NCBI GenBank assembly: GCA_902558375.1
Contig: CACEDQ010000004.1
Span: forward strand, 1 to 64,000
Origin: an uncultured SAR86 cluster bacterium
GTDB lineage: Bacteria; Pseudomonadota; Gammaproteobacteria; Magnimaribacterales; D2472
DNA: 64,000 nucleotides
Direction: 5' to 3'
The translations under genes were made by a program, and so were the position numbers. Below, one piece after another: positions 1 through 11,657 of the stretch. Each line of letters starts with the position of its first letter. Within the stretch, counting starts at the first letter, position 1. The notes below the pieces were generated by a model. That model saw nothing but the letters and a program-made list of their open reading frames with translations, was not told the origin of the DNA and ran no database searches.

Positions 1-1505
<1,505 letters not shown>

Positions 1506-1506
1506 A

Positions 1507-1929
1507 CTAATTTAATTTTAGATATTTATCTAAATTTGCATTTATAAATTTATAAGACTCAGGACTAGAAAACTTTTTTGAAAGTCTCAACGATTCGTCA
1601 ATAATCACTGGTTTATCTAACTCACCATATATCATTTCATTTAAAGCAAAGTATAAAATTGATTTATCTATTAGATCCATATTTGAATCTTTAACATTCA
1701 TAGAGTCTAAAATTTCTTTGAATTCACTTTTATTATTTTTAATTGATTCCAGCGATGAAGAAAATTTATCAAAATCAACCTTTTTATTTTTATGCTCATC
1801 TTTAAATTGATCAACAATGCCAGATATATCTTGGTTATTAAAGAAATATTGATATATAGCTTGAACTAGATACTCTCTGGTCCTAATTTGAATCTTAAAA
1901 TTAGCTAGATTTTTCATTGATAAGCTCAA
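1507..1929 (-). CDS. nusB: Transcription antitermination factor NusB
   Basis: Short helical protein with RTREYLVQAIYQYFF and a VIIDESLRLSKKFSSPESYKFINANLDKYLK C-terminus; adjacent to ribH. Confidence 0.85.
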   Translation of the reverse strand: MSLSMKNLANFKIQIRTREYLVQAIYQYFFNNQDISGIVDQFKDEHKNKKVDFDKFSSSLESIKNNKSEFKEILDSMNVKDSNMDLIDKSILYFALNEMIYGELDKPVIIDESLRLSKKFSSPESYKFINANLDKYLKLN

Positions 1930-2317
1930 TTAAGGATTGAGTATTATTTTTTGTATTGATTTTTAATCTTTTAATCAATTGGTCGGAGTTTTCAACACAT
2001 AATACATTATTAATTACTGAAATGTTTGGATAGGTTAGGGCTAAGTCTCCAATTGATCTGAAAGTCTCGTTAGTAACCAAATCATAGTGAGATGTTTCTC
2101 CTCTGACAACAATCCCTAAGAATATAACACCAGAATAGCATGATGATTTATTTTTAATTAAGTGATGTTTACCTAATGCAGCAAGCTCTATTGCACCTGG
2201 AGCACAGGCAGTTTCATATTCATGCTCACTATCTGAAATGACATTGGTTGCAATTTCAACCATCTCATTTATATATTCGCTATACCATGAGGTATGTACT
2301 ATTAAAATCTTATTCAT
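1901..2317 (-). CDS. ribH: 6,7-dimethyl-8-ribityllumazine synthase (short, divergent C-terminus)
   Basis: ACAPGAIELAALGK and FLGIVVRGETSHYDLV motifs; located between ribB and nusB. Confidence 0.9.
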   Translation of the reverse strand: MNKILIVHTSWYSEYINEMVEIATNVISDSEHEYETACAPGAIELAALGKHHLIKNKSSCYSGVIFLGIVVRGETSHYDLVTNETFRSIGDLALTYPNISVINNVLCVENSDQLIKRLKINTKNNTQSLIELINEKSS

Positions 2318-3389
2318 TCACAAAACCTGTTATTTCAATATTGAAACCTGATACAGCATTATATTTAGTAGGTGTTCCAAGTACTGTAATTTTTTTTAGA
2401 TTTAATGCTCTGCATATTTGAGAGCCAACACCAATGACTTTTCTATTTTTTTTAGGCTCAACTTCTTTATCTTCAAGCCTGTTAAGCCAATAACTTTTTG
2501 CATCTCTGTGATTAATTAATACAAACAGTCCTGCTTCCTCTTTAGAGATTCTCTCGATAGATTTTCTTATAGACCAGTTTTTACCCATTTCTTCAATTCC
2601 CAAAGTATCCTGAAGGATGCTTTGAGTTTGCACACGCACTAAAGGAGATTCTACTTTTGATAGGTCACCTTTAGTTAATGAGAAATGATATTCATCTTTA
2701 ATATTATCCTTCCAAACAATAAGCTTGAATTCTCCAAACTCATTTTTAATAGTTTTTTCATTAATGGGCTCAATAGTTGAGTCTGATGAAAGTCTAAAAT
2801 CAATTAAATCGGCTATTGTTCCAACTTTTATATCATGCTTTTCGCCAAATTTAATTAGATCATCTCTTCGTGCCATAGTGCCGTCATCATTCATAATTTC
2901 ACAAATGACACCAGCAGATTGAAAGCCAGCAAGCTTAGCAAGATCACATGCCGCTTCAGTGTGCCCGGCTCTGCTTAGAACTCCGCCTTCCATTGCTTTT
3001 AAGGGGAAAATATGACCCGGTTGGACGATATCATAAGGTTTGGAGTTTTTATCTACGACAGTTTTAATAGTATGAGCTCTGTCAGCAGCAGAAATTCCAG
3101 TTGTGATTCCTTCGGCAGCCTCGATGGAGACAGTAAAAGCTGTTTTGTTGGCAGCTTTATTCTTATTAGTCATCATTTTTAAATCAAATTTATTTATTAA
3201 ATTCTTGCTAAGGGGGAGACAAATCAAACCTTTTCCCTTTGAGGCCATAAAATTAATAATTTCTGGTGTTACCATATCAGCTGCGCAGACCAAATCTCCT
3301 TCATTTTCTCGAGACTCATCATCAAGAATAATAACCATCTTTCCTTCTTGAATATCTTTAATAATGTCTTTTATATTATCTTTTATCAC
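2310..3389 (-). CDS. ribB: 3,4-dihydroxy-2-butanone-4-phosphate synthase with degenerate GTP cyclohydrolase II-like C-terminal domain (RibBX type)
   Basis: N-terminal RibB motifs DDESRENEGDLVCAAD and AGHTEAACDLAKLAG. The C-terminal RibA-like half (VRVQTQSILQDTLG...) lacks the Cys-rich zinc site expected in GCHII (HSECLTGD..SLRCDCG). Confidence 0.9.
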   Translation of the reverse strand: MIKDNIKDIIKDIQEGKMVIILDDESRENEGDLVCAADMVTPEIINFMASKGKGLICLPLSKNLINKFDLKMMTNKNKAANKTAFTVSIEAAEGITTGISAADRAHTIKTVVDKNSKPYDIVQPGHIFPLKAMEGGVLSRAGHTEAACDLAKLAGFQSAGVICEIMNDDGTMARRDDLIKFGEKHDIKVGTIADLIDFRLSSDSTIEPINEKTIKNEFGEFKLIVWKDNIKDEYHFSLTKGDLSKVESPLVRVQTQSILQDTLGIEEMGKNWSIRKSIERISKEEAGLFVLINHRDAKSYWLNRLEDKEVEPKKNRKVIGVGSQICRALNLKKITVLGTPTKYNAVSGFNIEITGFVNE

Positions 3390-4393
3390 TTTATATATAT
3401 TTTCTTTGTATCTGATTCAATTTTATAGGACGATTCTAGTTTAAAACCCAGTTTTTCGACAGCATTATCTTCTTTGAACCAATTTACTCCATTAGGCCCA
3501 AGTTTCGAAGTTGATTCATAAACAATTAACTTATCCACATAACCTTCATTTAAAAAAGAGTTAATTAATTTTGGTCCAGCTTCAACCAGGATTGATGTGA
3601 CATCTGTATTTTTAAATCTACTCACTACCTTATCAAGGTCACGTTCTTTAATAATTTCATAATCTGCATCTTTAAAAAAAGGTGCATCAAAATTTAAATT
3701 AGTTTTAGTGCTTAACAAGATTTTTTTGGGTTGGTTGGTTAGAAAATCAACCCTGGCATTCATCATTGGGTTGTCATTCACAACTGTATTACCGCCAGTC
3801 AAAATAACATCCTTAGAAGCTCTCAATTTTTGAACGTCTTCTCGAGATTTCTTACTAGTAATCCAAGTTTGTTTACTGCCAACTATATGAGATTTGCCAT
3901 CTATAGATGATGCAATTTTTGCGGTTATAAATGGCCTACCATAAGTATTTTTAAAAAAGAAAAATTTATTTTGTTCTTTTACTAATTCTGAACACACATT
4001 GATTGTTACGCTTATACCATTTTTTTTAAGGGATTCTATGCCTTTTCCAGAAACTAGTGGGTTGGGATCCAAAGCTCCAATAACAACATTCTTGATTCCT
4101 GATTTAATTATTGCTTCAGTACATGGACCTGTCTTCCCGCTATGATTACATGGTTCAAGTGAGCATATTAAAGTTAGCTCTCCAAAGGATTCAAAGCTTT
4201 TACCAACTTTTGTTTTTGCAGAATTTATTGCATTAACTTCTGCGTGATTGCATCCAAATTTTTCATGCGCACCTTCTGAGATTATTTTGTCATCTTTGAT
4301 AATTATGCATCCAACAACTGGATTAGGCTTTGCTGTATATTTATATTGATCAGCAAGAGAGATGGCTCTCTTCATCAATTTTTCATAATTCAT
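3386..4393 (-). CDS. ribD: Bifunctional riboflavin deaminase/reductase RibD
   Basis: KPNPVVGCIIIKD, HAEVNAI and SLEPCNHSGKTGPC deaminase motifs plus a C-terminal reductase domain (KIASSIDGK). Confidence 0.95.
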   Translation of the reverse strand: MNYEKLMKRAISLADQYKYTAKPNPVVGCIIIKDDKIISEGAHEKFGCNHAEVNAINSAKTKVGKSFESFGELTLICSLEPCNHSGKTGPCTEAIIKSGIKNVVIGALDPNPLVSGKGIESLKKNGISVTINVCSELVKEQNKFFFFKNTYGRPFITAKIASSIDGKSHIVGSKQTWITSKKSREDVQKLRASKDVILTGGNTVVNDNPMMNARVDFLTNQPKKILLSTKTNLNFDAPFFKDADYEIIKERDLDKVVSRFKNTDVTSILVEAGPKLINSFLNEGYVDKLIVYESTSKLGPNGVNWFKEDNAVEKLGFKLESSYKIESDTKKIYIK

Positions 4394-4878
4394 TTCTTTG
4401 ATTTATTTTTTGAATTTCTTTTTGGTTTTTCTTTACGAAGTGAATTAATTTCTTCTGAAAAATCTTTAATATCTTGAAAATCTCTGTAAACCGAAGCAAA
4501 TCTAACATACGCAACTGTATCGACTTCTTTAAGTGCATTCATCATAATTTCACCTATTTTTATGGATGGTATTTCTCTTACTCCGCTCGTTCTAATTTCA
4601 TTCAAGATTTTCCCAAAAACTGTGTCGATATTTTCAGAAGATAGAGGTCTTTTTTCTAGTGCTCTAAGCATTCCTTTTTTTAACTTTGATCCATCAAATG
4701 GTTGTCTTTGGCCATCACTTTTGACTACTCTTGGAAGGGCTAAATCAACTGTTTCAAATGTTGTAAATCTAGCATGACATACTTCACACGACCTTCTTCT
4801 TCTAGTTTGCGAACCATCTGCAACTAGTCTTGAATCGATAACTTTTGTGTCTTCAGCCTGACAAAACGGACAATGCAT
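4390..4878 (-). CDS. nrdR: Transcriptional repressor NrdR
   Basis: MHCPFCQAEDTKVIDSRL zinc ribbon and ATP-cone domain (VVKSDGQRQPFDGSKLKKGML). Confidence 0.97.
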   Translation of the reverse strand: MHCPFCQAEDTKVIDSRLVADGSQTRRRRSCEVCHARFTTFETVDLALPRVVKSDGQRQPFDGSKLKKGMLRALEKRPLSSENIDTVFGKILNEIRTSGVREIPSIKIGEIMMNALKEVDTVAYVRFASVYRDFQDIKDFSEEINSLRKEKPKRNSKNKSKK

Positions 4879-6180
4879 CTATAAATTATAGACCGGATAT
4901 TCTCTTGTTAGCTCAATTACTTTATTTTTTATTTTTGATTTAACGCTCTCATCATCAATATTTTCAATGACATCACATATCCAATTACTTAATAATTTAA
5001 TCTCTTCAGCCTTAAAACCTCTAGTTGTTACAGCCGGAGTTCCAAGTCTTACACCTGAGGTAACAAATGGTGATCTTGGATCATTTGGAACTGCATTTTT
5101 ATTAACAGTTATATTTACATCTCCCAATGCTTTTTCTAAATCTTTTCCTGTTATATCTTTATTTTGTAAATCAACAAGAACAATATGATTTTCTGTTCCT
5201 CCAGTTACAACATCAACACCTCGAGAAATAATAACTTCACACATTGTTTTTGCATTATTTACTACATGTTGCATGTAATCCTTAAATGCTGGTTCTAAAG
5301 CCTCTTTAAAACAAACTGCTTTTGCTGCTATAACATGCATCAATGGCCCACCTTGAGATCCAGGAAATACGGCAGAATTAAGCTTTTTTTCTAGCATTTC
5401 ATTGCTTTTGGCTAAAATAATTCCAGATCTTGGTCCTCTGAGTGTTTTATGTGTTGTTGAAGTTACAACATCTGCAAAAGGAACCGGCGATGGATAATGA
5501 CCAGATGCCACTAATCCTGATATATGAGCCATATCAACTAAAAAATAAGCTCCAACTTCATCGGCAATATCTCTGAATTTTTGCCAATCAATAATTCCCG
5601 AATATGCAGAAAAACCAGCAATTATTAATTTTGGTTTATGCTCGATAGCTAAATCTTTGACTTGATTATAGTCAATCTCATTAGTATCTGGATGAAGACC
5701 ATATTGGACACTTTTATAATTTTTTCCAGAAAAGTTAACTTTTGCTCCATGCGTTAAGTGACCGCCATGATCTAAACTCATTCCAAGAATTGTATCGTTA
5801 GGCTCTAATAACGCTAAGAAGGCAGCAGCATTTGCTGAGGAGCCCGAATGAGGCTGAACATTAGCATAATCCGCTTTAAAAAGCTCTTTAGCTCTTGATA
5901 TAGCTATATCTTCTGCAATATCCACATATTCGCAACCACCATAGTACCTTTTAGATGGATATCCTTCAGCATATTTATTTGTTAATAATGAGCCTTGAGC
6001 TTCAAGTACTCTATGACTGGCATAATTTTCTGAAGCGATTAATTCTATATGATCCTCTTGCCTTATAGCTTCTTGTTCAAAAGATTGCCATAATTCTTGA
6101 TCATAATCTTTTATAGATTCCGAATTACTAAAAACAGCATCACTCTGTGAAAGATTTTTATCTTTGATGTTAGATTCCAT
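4879..6180 (-). CDS. glyA: Serine hydroxymethyltransferase
   Basis: [27 protein letters not shown] and [14 protein letters not shown] motifs. Confidence 0.97.
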   Translation of the reverse strand: MESNIKDKNLSQSDAVFSNSESIKDYDQELWQSFEQEAIRQEDHIELIASENYASHRVLEAQGSLLTNKYAEGYPSKRYYGGCEYVDIAEDIAISRAKELFKADYANVQPHSGSSANAAAFLALLEPNDTILGMSLDHGGHLTHGAKVNFSGKNYKSVQYGLHPDTNEIDYNQVKDLAIEHKPKLIIAGFSAYSGIIDWQKFRDIADEVGAYFLVDMAHISGLVASGHYPSPVPFADVVTSTTHKTLRGPRSGIILAKSNEMLEKKLNSAVFPGSQGGPLMHVIAAKAVCFKEALEPAFKDYMQHVVNNAKTMCEVIISRGVDVVTGGTENHIVLVDLQNKDITGKDLEKALGDVNITVNKNAVPNDPRSPFVTSGVRLGTPAVTTRGFKAEEIKLLSNWICDVIENIDDESVKSKIKNKVIELTREYPVYNL

Positions 6181-6235
6181 TAAAAAAAATCCTAATGTGT
6201 TATAAATATGAAAAAGAAACGATATTTTAATCTAT

Positions 6236-6889
6236 CTAAGGCTTTTTGTGTGCAAATGGTTTAATTCTCTTAGGAAAACATGTCTTACAGATATCACACT
6301 CTAAGCCGTAACAAGCCTTAGCCTGACAAAACTCACGACCCCAAAAAATTATTTGAAGATGAAGCTTATTCCATAATGATTTATCAAATAATTTTTTAAG
6401 ATCCGCTTCAGTCTTTTGAACATTTTTACCATTAGTTAAACCCCATCTTTGAGCTAATCTATGTATATGAGTATCAACTGCAAAAGCTGGCACTCCAAAA
6501 CCTTGACTCATCACAACAGAAGCTGTTTTATGACCAACTCCTGGTAATGCTTCAAGATCTTTAAAATTATTTGGCACAACTCCATTAAACTTTTTAATCA
6601 AAATCAAAGATAGTTCCTTGATAGCCTTTGATTTTTTCGGACCTAAGCCACATGGTTTAATAATTTTATATATTTGATTTTGAGATAATTTTGACATTGC
6701 TTCAGGATCGGAGGCAATCTTAAATAGTTTAGGAGTAACCTGGTTTACTCTTTCATCAGTACATTGCGCAGACAAGAGAACAGCCACCAGCAAAGTATAA
6801 TTGTCTTTATGATCTAGAGGTATTGGGGTCTTGGGGTAAGTTTTATTAAGAATTTTTAAAACTATCTGCGCTCTTTCAGATTTTCTCAT
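6236..6889 (-). CDS. nth: Endonuclease III
   Basis: LLSAQCTDERVNQVTPKLF, LPGVGHKTASVV, VDTHIHRLAQRWGL and a C-terminal 4Fe-4S Cys cluster (CQAKACYGLECDICKTC). Confidence 0.96.
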   Translation of the reverse strand: MRKSERAQIVLKILNKTYPKTPIPLDHKDNYTLLVAVLLSAQCTDERVNQVTPKLFKIASDPEAMSKLSQNQIYKIIKPCGLGPKKSKAIKELSLILIKKFNGVVPNNFKDLEALPGVGHKTASVVMSQGFGVPAFAVDTHIHRLAQRWGLTNGKNVQKTEADLKKLFDKSLWNKLHLQIIFWGREFCQAKACYGLECDICKTCFPKRIKPFAHKKP

Positions 6890-6921
6890 GCTGACAAATG
6901 TAGCATAATATTATCTTAAAA

Positions 6922-7209
6922 ATGAATACCAAAAAAATACATAAATTTATTCTTAAACTCAAAGATAGCTTTTTAGAAGAGTCAGAAGAAAATAAAAAAA
7001 TGCTAGATATTTTTGTTAAACAAATTGAAGGCACTGCATCTGAAGATGAAATTGATTATGCCAACGAGCAATTAAATGAAATATTTAAAAGTTTAGGCTT
7101 GGGTGTATTAACAATCTTACCTTTTAGTCCTATTACTATTCCTTATGTGATAAAGAAAGCACAAGAGTTGGGCATCGACGTTATACCAAAATGGTATAAG
7201 AAGCTTTAA
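6922..7209 (+). CDS. Small protein resembling the LETM1-like domain
   Basis: 95 aa. The C-terminus LGLGVLTILPFSPITIPYVIKKAQELGIDVIPKWY resembles the LETM1 core pattern. Confidence 0.6.
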   Translation: MNTKKIHKFILKLKDSFLEESEENKKMLDIFVKQIEGTASEDEIDYANEQLNEIFKSLGLGVLTILPFSPITIPYVIKKAQELGIDVIPKWYKKL

Positions 7210-7267
7210 GTAAGTCTATCTATAGATTAGAATGAGTTTGTAAATTTTTTACCCAATCGGAGAAATT

Positions 7268-8455
7268 ATGAAAAACGTAGTTATTGTTGATAGCGTAAGA
7301 ACTGGCTTGGCAAAGTCACATAGAGGTGGCTTTAATATGACAAGACCTGATGAAATGCTAGCTCATCTAATTAATGCATTACTTGAAAGAAACCCAAATC
7401 TTAATCCAGAAGTTGTTGAAGATATCATAATGGGATGCGGCAATCCTGAGGGTGCTCAAGGTCACAATGTTGCTAGAAATGCAGCAGTATTATCAAACCT
7501 TCCAATTACTGTAGGTGGAACAACAATTAACAGGTATTGTTCTTCTGGTCTTCAATCTGTTTCCATGGCAGCAGGTCAAATTATGGCTGGTTGTTATGAC
7601 ACAGTGATAGCTGGGGGAGCAGAAACTATATCTATGATGAAAATGAACATGGATAATTTTGTTAATGAAAGGTTAGCAGAACAATCTCCTGGTATCTATT
7701 ATCCCATGGGTATGACAGCTGAAGTGGTTGCAAAAAGATACAATGTTTCAAGAGAAACTCAGGATGAATTGGCACTTGAAAGCCAAAAGAGAACAGCTGC
7801 TGCGCAAGAAGCCGGTTTATTCTTGGATGAAATTGTTCCAATGAATACAAAAATGTTACTTGTTAATAAAGAGACGGGTGATTCTAAAGAGGTTGAAGTT
7901 ACAGTTGAAAAAGATGAGTGTAATAGACCCGAAACTACTATGGAGGGTTTAAGCGGTTTAAAACCTGTTTTTGATCCTGAAAATGGAACGGTGACTGCTG
8001 GTAATTCTTCTCAATTATCTGATGGCGCCTCAATTAATTTAGTTATGTCAGAAGAAAAAGCTCTGGAACTTGGATTAAAACCCATTGCTTACTTTAGAGG
8101 CTTTACCACTATGGGATGTGAGCCAGATGAGATGGGAATAGGACCTGTTTATTCAGTTCCGAAGTTATTAAAGAACTACAACATGGCAGTTGAAGATATT
8201 GATTTATGGGAGCTTAATGAAGCTTTTGCTGTTCAAGTTGCTCATTGTAGAGATACTTTGGGTATACCTATGGATAAATTGAATGTTAACGGTGGTTCTA
8301 TATCAATTGGACATCCTTTTGGAATGACAGGTTCAAGATGTGTAGGGCATCTAACTAGAGAGCTAGTAAGAAGCGATAAGCAATTTGGGGTTGTAACAAT
8401 GTGCGTCGGTGGCGGAATGGGCGCATCTGGTTTATTTGAAAGATATCCTAGTTAA
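7268..8455 (+). CDS. Acetyl-CoA acyltransferase (thiolase)
   Basis: NRYCSSGLQSVSMA catalytic Cys motif, NVNGGSISIGHPFGMTG and VTMCVGGGMGASGLFER. Confidence 0.95.
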   Translation: MKNVVIVDSVRTGLAKSHRGGFNMTRPDEMLAHLINALLERNPNLNPEVVEDIIMGCGNPEGAQGHNVARNAAVLSNLPITVGGTTINRYCSSGLQSVSMAAGQIMAGCYDTVIAGGAETISMMKMNMDNFVNERLAEQSPGIYYPMGMTAEVVAKRYNVSRETQDELALESQKRTAAAQEAGLFLDEIVPMNTKMLLVNKETGDSKEVEVTVEKDECNRPETTMEGLSGLKPVFDPENGTVTAGNSSQLSDGASINLVMSEEKALELGLKPIAYFRGFTTMGCEPDEMGIGPVYSVPKLLKNYNMAVEDIDLWELNEAFAVQVAHCRDTLGIPMDKLNVNGGSISIGHPFGMTGSRCVGHLTRELVRSDKQFGVVTMCVGGGMGASGLFERYPS

Positions 8456-8463
8456 GGACGTTC

Positions 8464-9340
8464 TTGAATTCTGAATTTGAGCTAATAGATTTATTCAAAA
8501 ATATTGGCTCAGAATACTACAAAGATAATGGCATAATCATCTCTCCTGGAGATGATTGTGCTGTGTTTAAATCTAACAAACCTATTGTCACATCCATAGA
8601 TGCTTCTGTTGAGGGTGTTCATTTCCCAAAAAATGCTAATCCCTCTGATATTGCTTATAGATCGATTGCGGTAGCTTTGAGTGATATTGCTGCTATGGCA
8701 TGCAGACCTCTTGCATTTAGTCTGTCAGTAACAGTGCCTCATAATGAACATGATTGGTTTGAAAGTTTTCTAGAAGGAACTAAAAAAATATCAGATGAGT
8801 ATAGAATTTCATTAATTGGGGGGGGATTTAACTTCAGGACCTCTAAATATAAATGTTGTTGTATATGGTTCACCGTTTTCTGAAAAAATTCTTACAAGAA
8901 GTGGAGCAAAGCCTGGAGATATAATTTGTATAAGTGCTCAAGTTGGCAAAGCATCAAAAGGACTAAAAGATTGGAAAAACAACATAGACTCTTCATTTAT
9001 TGATAGTTATTTAAGACCAAAAGCTAAAATTGAACTTGGTAAAGAAATCTCTTTGATTGCAAATGCATGCATTGATACTTCTGATGGCTTACTTGCAGAT
9101 TTAAAAAAGATGCTTAATGCATCTAGATGTGGAGCAGATGTTTATATAGATGATATACCCATAACTTCAGACATAAATGATTTAAATGCTGGAGATGACT
9201 ATGATTTGTGTTTTACTTTGCCAGAAGAAATGGTGTGCGATAATTTTATAAAAATTGGAATCGTAAAAGAGGGCAAGAAAATAAACCTTTGTTCTAATAA
9301 AGGTTATGATATTGATATAAAAGGGTATGAGCATTATTAA
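8464..9340 (+). pseudogene. thiL: Thiamine-monophosphate kinase ThiL, interrupted by a +1 frameshift at a G8 tract (8818-8825)
   Basis: ORFs 8464..8883 and 8816..9340 are consecutive ThiL halves. Removing one G restores LIGGDLTSGPLNINVVVYG. The span is 877 nt, i.e. 3n+1. Confidence 0.9.
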
Positions 9341-9823
9341 ATGAGCAAGTTTCCAGACCTAAAAAATCCTATTCATTTTATAGCTACACTAGGGGGTATT
9401 GGAAAAATCCCTATTGCCCCGGGCACATGGGGATCTATATTTGCATTTTTAATTTTTATATACATTTCTCATTATGTAGCTATGTTTATAGTTGTTATTT
9501 TATCAATACCATTTTCAATATGGATATGTGAAAAAGCATCAATCAATCTAATAGAAAAAGATCATAAATCTATCGTAATAGATGAATTAGTAGGTATCTG
9601 GATTGCTCTAGTTCCTGCTTTATATCTATCAACACAAACTTCAAGAACATCTTATGCAGTTTTAGCTCTTATTTTTTTTAGACTATTTGATATTTTAAAA
9701 CCTTATCCAGTGTCTTATTTTGATAAAAATTTTAAAAACGGGCTAGGAATAGTTCTTGATGACTTAATAGCCGGGATTATGGCTATTTTCCCAGCAATGG
9801 CTTTAATCTATCTAATATTTTAG
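9341..9823 (+). CDS. pgpA: Phosphatidylglycerophosphatase A
   Basis: IATLGGIGKIPIAPGTWGS, VIDELVGIWIAL and FRLFDILKPYP motifs; follows thiL. Confidence 0.94.
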   Translation: MSKFPDLKNPIHFIATLGGIGKIPIAPGTWGSIFAFLIFIYISHYVAMFIVVILSIPFSIWICEKASINLIEKDHKSIVIDELVGIWIALVPALYLSTQTSRTSYAVLALIFFRLFDILKPYPVSYFDKNFKNGLGIVLDDLIAGIMAIFPAMALIYLIF

Positions 9824-11657
9824 CAACTGAAAGACCAGCAGATTCAAGCATTTCCTCTCTTGATGAATGTTCAATAAACCTATCGGGTATTCCTAAGAGA
9901 ATTGATTTAATATCTATAGACTCAATTGAACAAAACTCCTGTACTGCACTTCCAGCACCTCCAGCAATCGATCCATCTTCTAAAGATACGAAATAGTCTG
10001 CTTTAGATAAATATTTTTTTAGTATTTCTTGGTCAAGAGGCTTAACAAATCTCATATCAATTAATGTGAAATCCATTTTTTTTGAAACTTCTACTGCTTT
10101 ATCTAATAAAGCTCCAAAATTTAAGAAAACAACATTAGACTTACTTTCTTTTACTACTTTAGCTTTACCAATTTCTACACCCTCAAGATCAGAATTAACA
10201 GATGCATTTGGACCAGTTCCTCTTGGATATCTTACAGCTGCAGGTCCTTTGTGTTTGAAGGCTGTAGTTAAGAGCAATCTTGTTTCGTTTTCATCTGAAG
10301 GGGTCATCAGGATTATATTTGGTATACATCTTAGATAAGCAATATCATAATTGCCAGAATGTGTTGGTCCGTCTTCTCCAACTAATCCAGCTCTATCAAG
10401 AGCAAAGGTAACGTCTAAATTTTGAACTGCTACATCATGAATAAATTGATCGTATGCTCTTTGAAGAAATGTTGAGTAAATTGCAACAACAGGTTTTTTA
10501 TTTTCCAAAGATAGGCCGGCTGCAAATGTAACTGAATGCTGTTCTGCTATTGCGACATCAAAATATCTGTCGGGATATTTTTTACTAAAATCAACAAGCC
10601 CAGAACCTTCACGCATAGCTGGAGTAATTGCGACCAAGCTCTCATCCTTTTCAGCCATATCTACTATCCAATCACTAAAAATATCTTGATATTTTGGCTT
10701 TGGACTTGAATCTGATTTTATGCTGTTAATTTTACCTATGGCATGAAACCCTATTCTGTCTGATTCAGCAGGGTCGAGGCCAGCACCTTTTTTTGTAATT
10801 ACATGAAGGAATTGAGGGCCCTCAAAATCTTTAAGATTACTAATCACATCTGTCATTTCTTTTATATTATGACCATCAATAGGCCCAACATAGTTAAATC
10901 CAAGTTCTTCAAATATTGTTCCAGGAGCTACCATTGCCTTCATTTGTGTCTCAACCTTTCTTGCTAGATGATAGGCTTGGGGTAATGGCTTTAATGCGCT
11001 TGCACCACTTTTCTTAATACCTTTGTAGATTTTTGATGCCCAAATTCTTGAAAAATAATTAGAAAGGCCACCAATATTTTCTGAAATGGACATATCATTA
11101 TCATTTAAAATCACAAGAATATTAGGCTTTAAATGACCGCTGTGGCTTAATGCTTCAAATGCCATGCCTGCAGTCATTGCTCCATCTCCTATTACCGCAA
11201 CATGTTTTTTATTGGAATCATTTTTTTGACCACCCATAGCCATACCTAATATTGCGCTTATAGAAGTGCTTGAGTGACCAACACCAAAAGCATCATATTC
11301 ACTTTCACTAATTGTCGGAAAAGGAGCTAATCCCTCTTTTTGACGCACTGTATGGATTCTGTCTTTTCTTCCAGTTAAGATTTTATGGGGATATGCTTGA
11401 TGCCCGACATCCCAAACCAAATTATCATATGGAGTATTGTATAAATGATGAAGAACTACAGTTAATTCAATAACACCAAGCCCGCCTCCTAGATGACCGC
11501 CGGTTTGTCCAACTGAAAATAATAAAAATTCTCTTAATTCATCAGACAAAATTTCAAGCTCACTAACAGAGAATGATCTGATGTCAGACGGTACTGAAAC
11601 TTTGTCCAGCAAAGGAGTTTTTGGTTTAGTTTCAGGAATTTTATTAAAAATTTTCAT
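9783..11657 (-). CDS. dxs: 1-deoxy-D-xylulose-5-phosphate synthase
   Basis: GGHLGGGLGVIELTVVLH, VIGDGAMTAGMAFEAL, DRAGLVGEDGPTHSG and YPRGTGP motifs. Confidence 0.97.
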   Translation of the reverse strand: MKIFNKIPETKPKTPLLDKVSVPSDIRSFSVSELEILSDELREFLLFSVGQTGGHLGGGLGVIELTVVLHHLYNTPYDNLVWDVGHQAYPHKILTGRKDRIHTVRQKEGLAPFPTISESEYDAFGVGHSSTSISAILGMAMGGQKNDSNKKHVAVIGDGAMTAGMAFEALSHSGHLKPNILVILNDNDMSISENIGGLSNYFSRIWASKIYKGIKKSGASALKPLPQAYHLARKVETQMKAMVAPGTIFEELGFNYVGPIDGHNIKEMTDVISNLKDFEGPQFLHVITKKGAGLDPAESDRIGFHAIGKINSIKSDSSPKPKYQDIFSDWIVDMAEKDESLVAITPAMREGSGLVDFSKKYPDRYFDVAIAEQHSVTFAAGLSLENKKPVVAIYSTFLQRAYDQFIHDVAVQNLDVTFALDRAGLVGEDGPTHSGNYDIAYLRCIPNIILMTPSDENETRLLLTTAFKHKGPAAVRYPRGTGPNASVNSDLEGVEIGKAKVVKESKSNVVFLNFGALLDKAVEVSKKMDFTLIDMRFVKPLDQEILKKYLSKADYFVSLEDGSIAGGAGSAVQEFCSIESIDIKSILLGIPDRFIEHSSREEMLESAGLSVAKILDRLKPLLGK

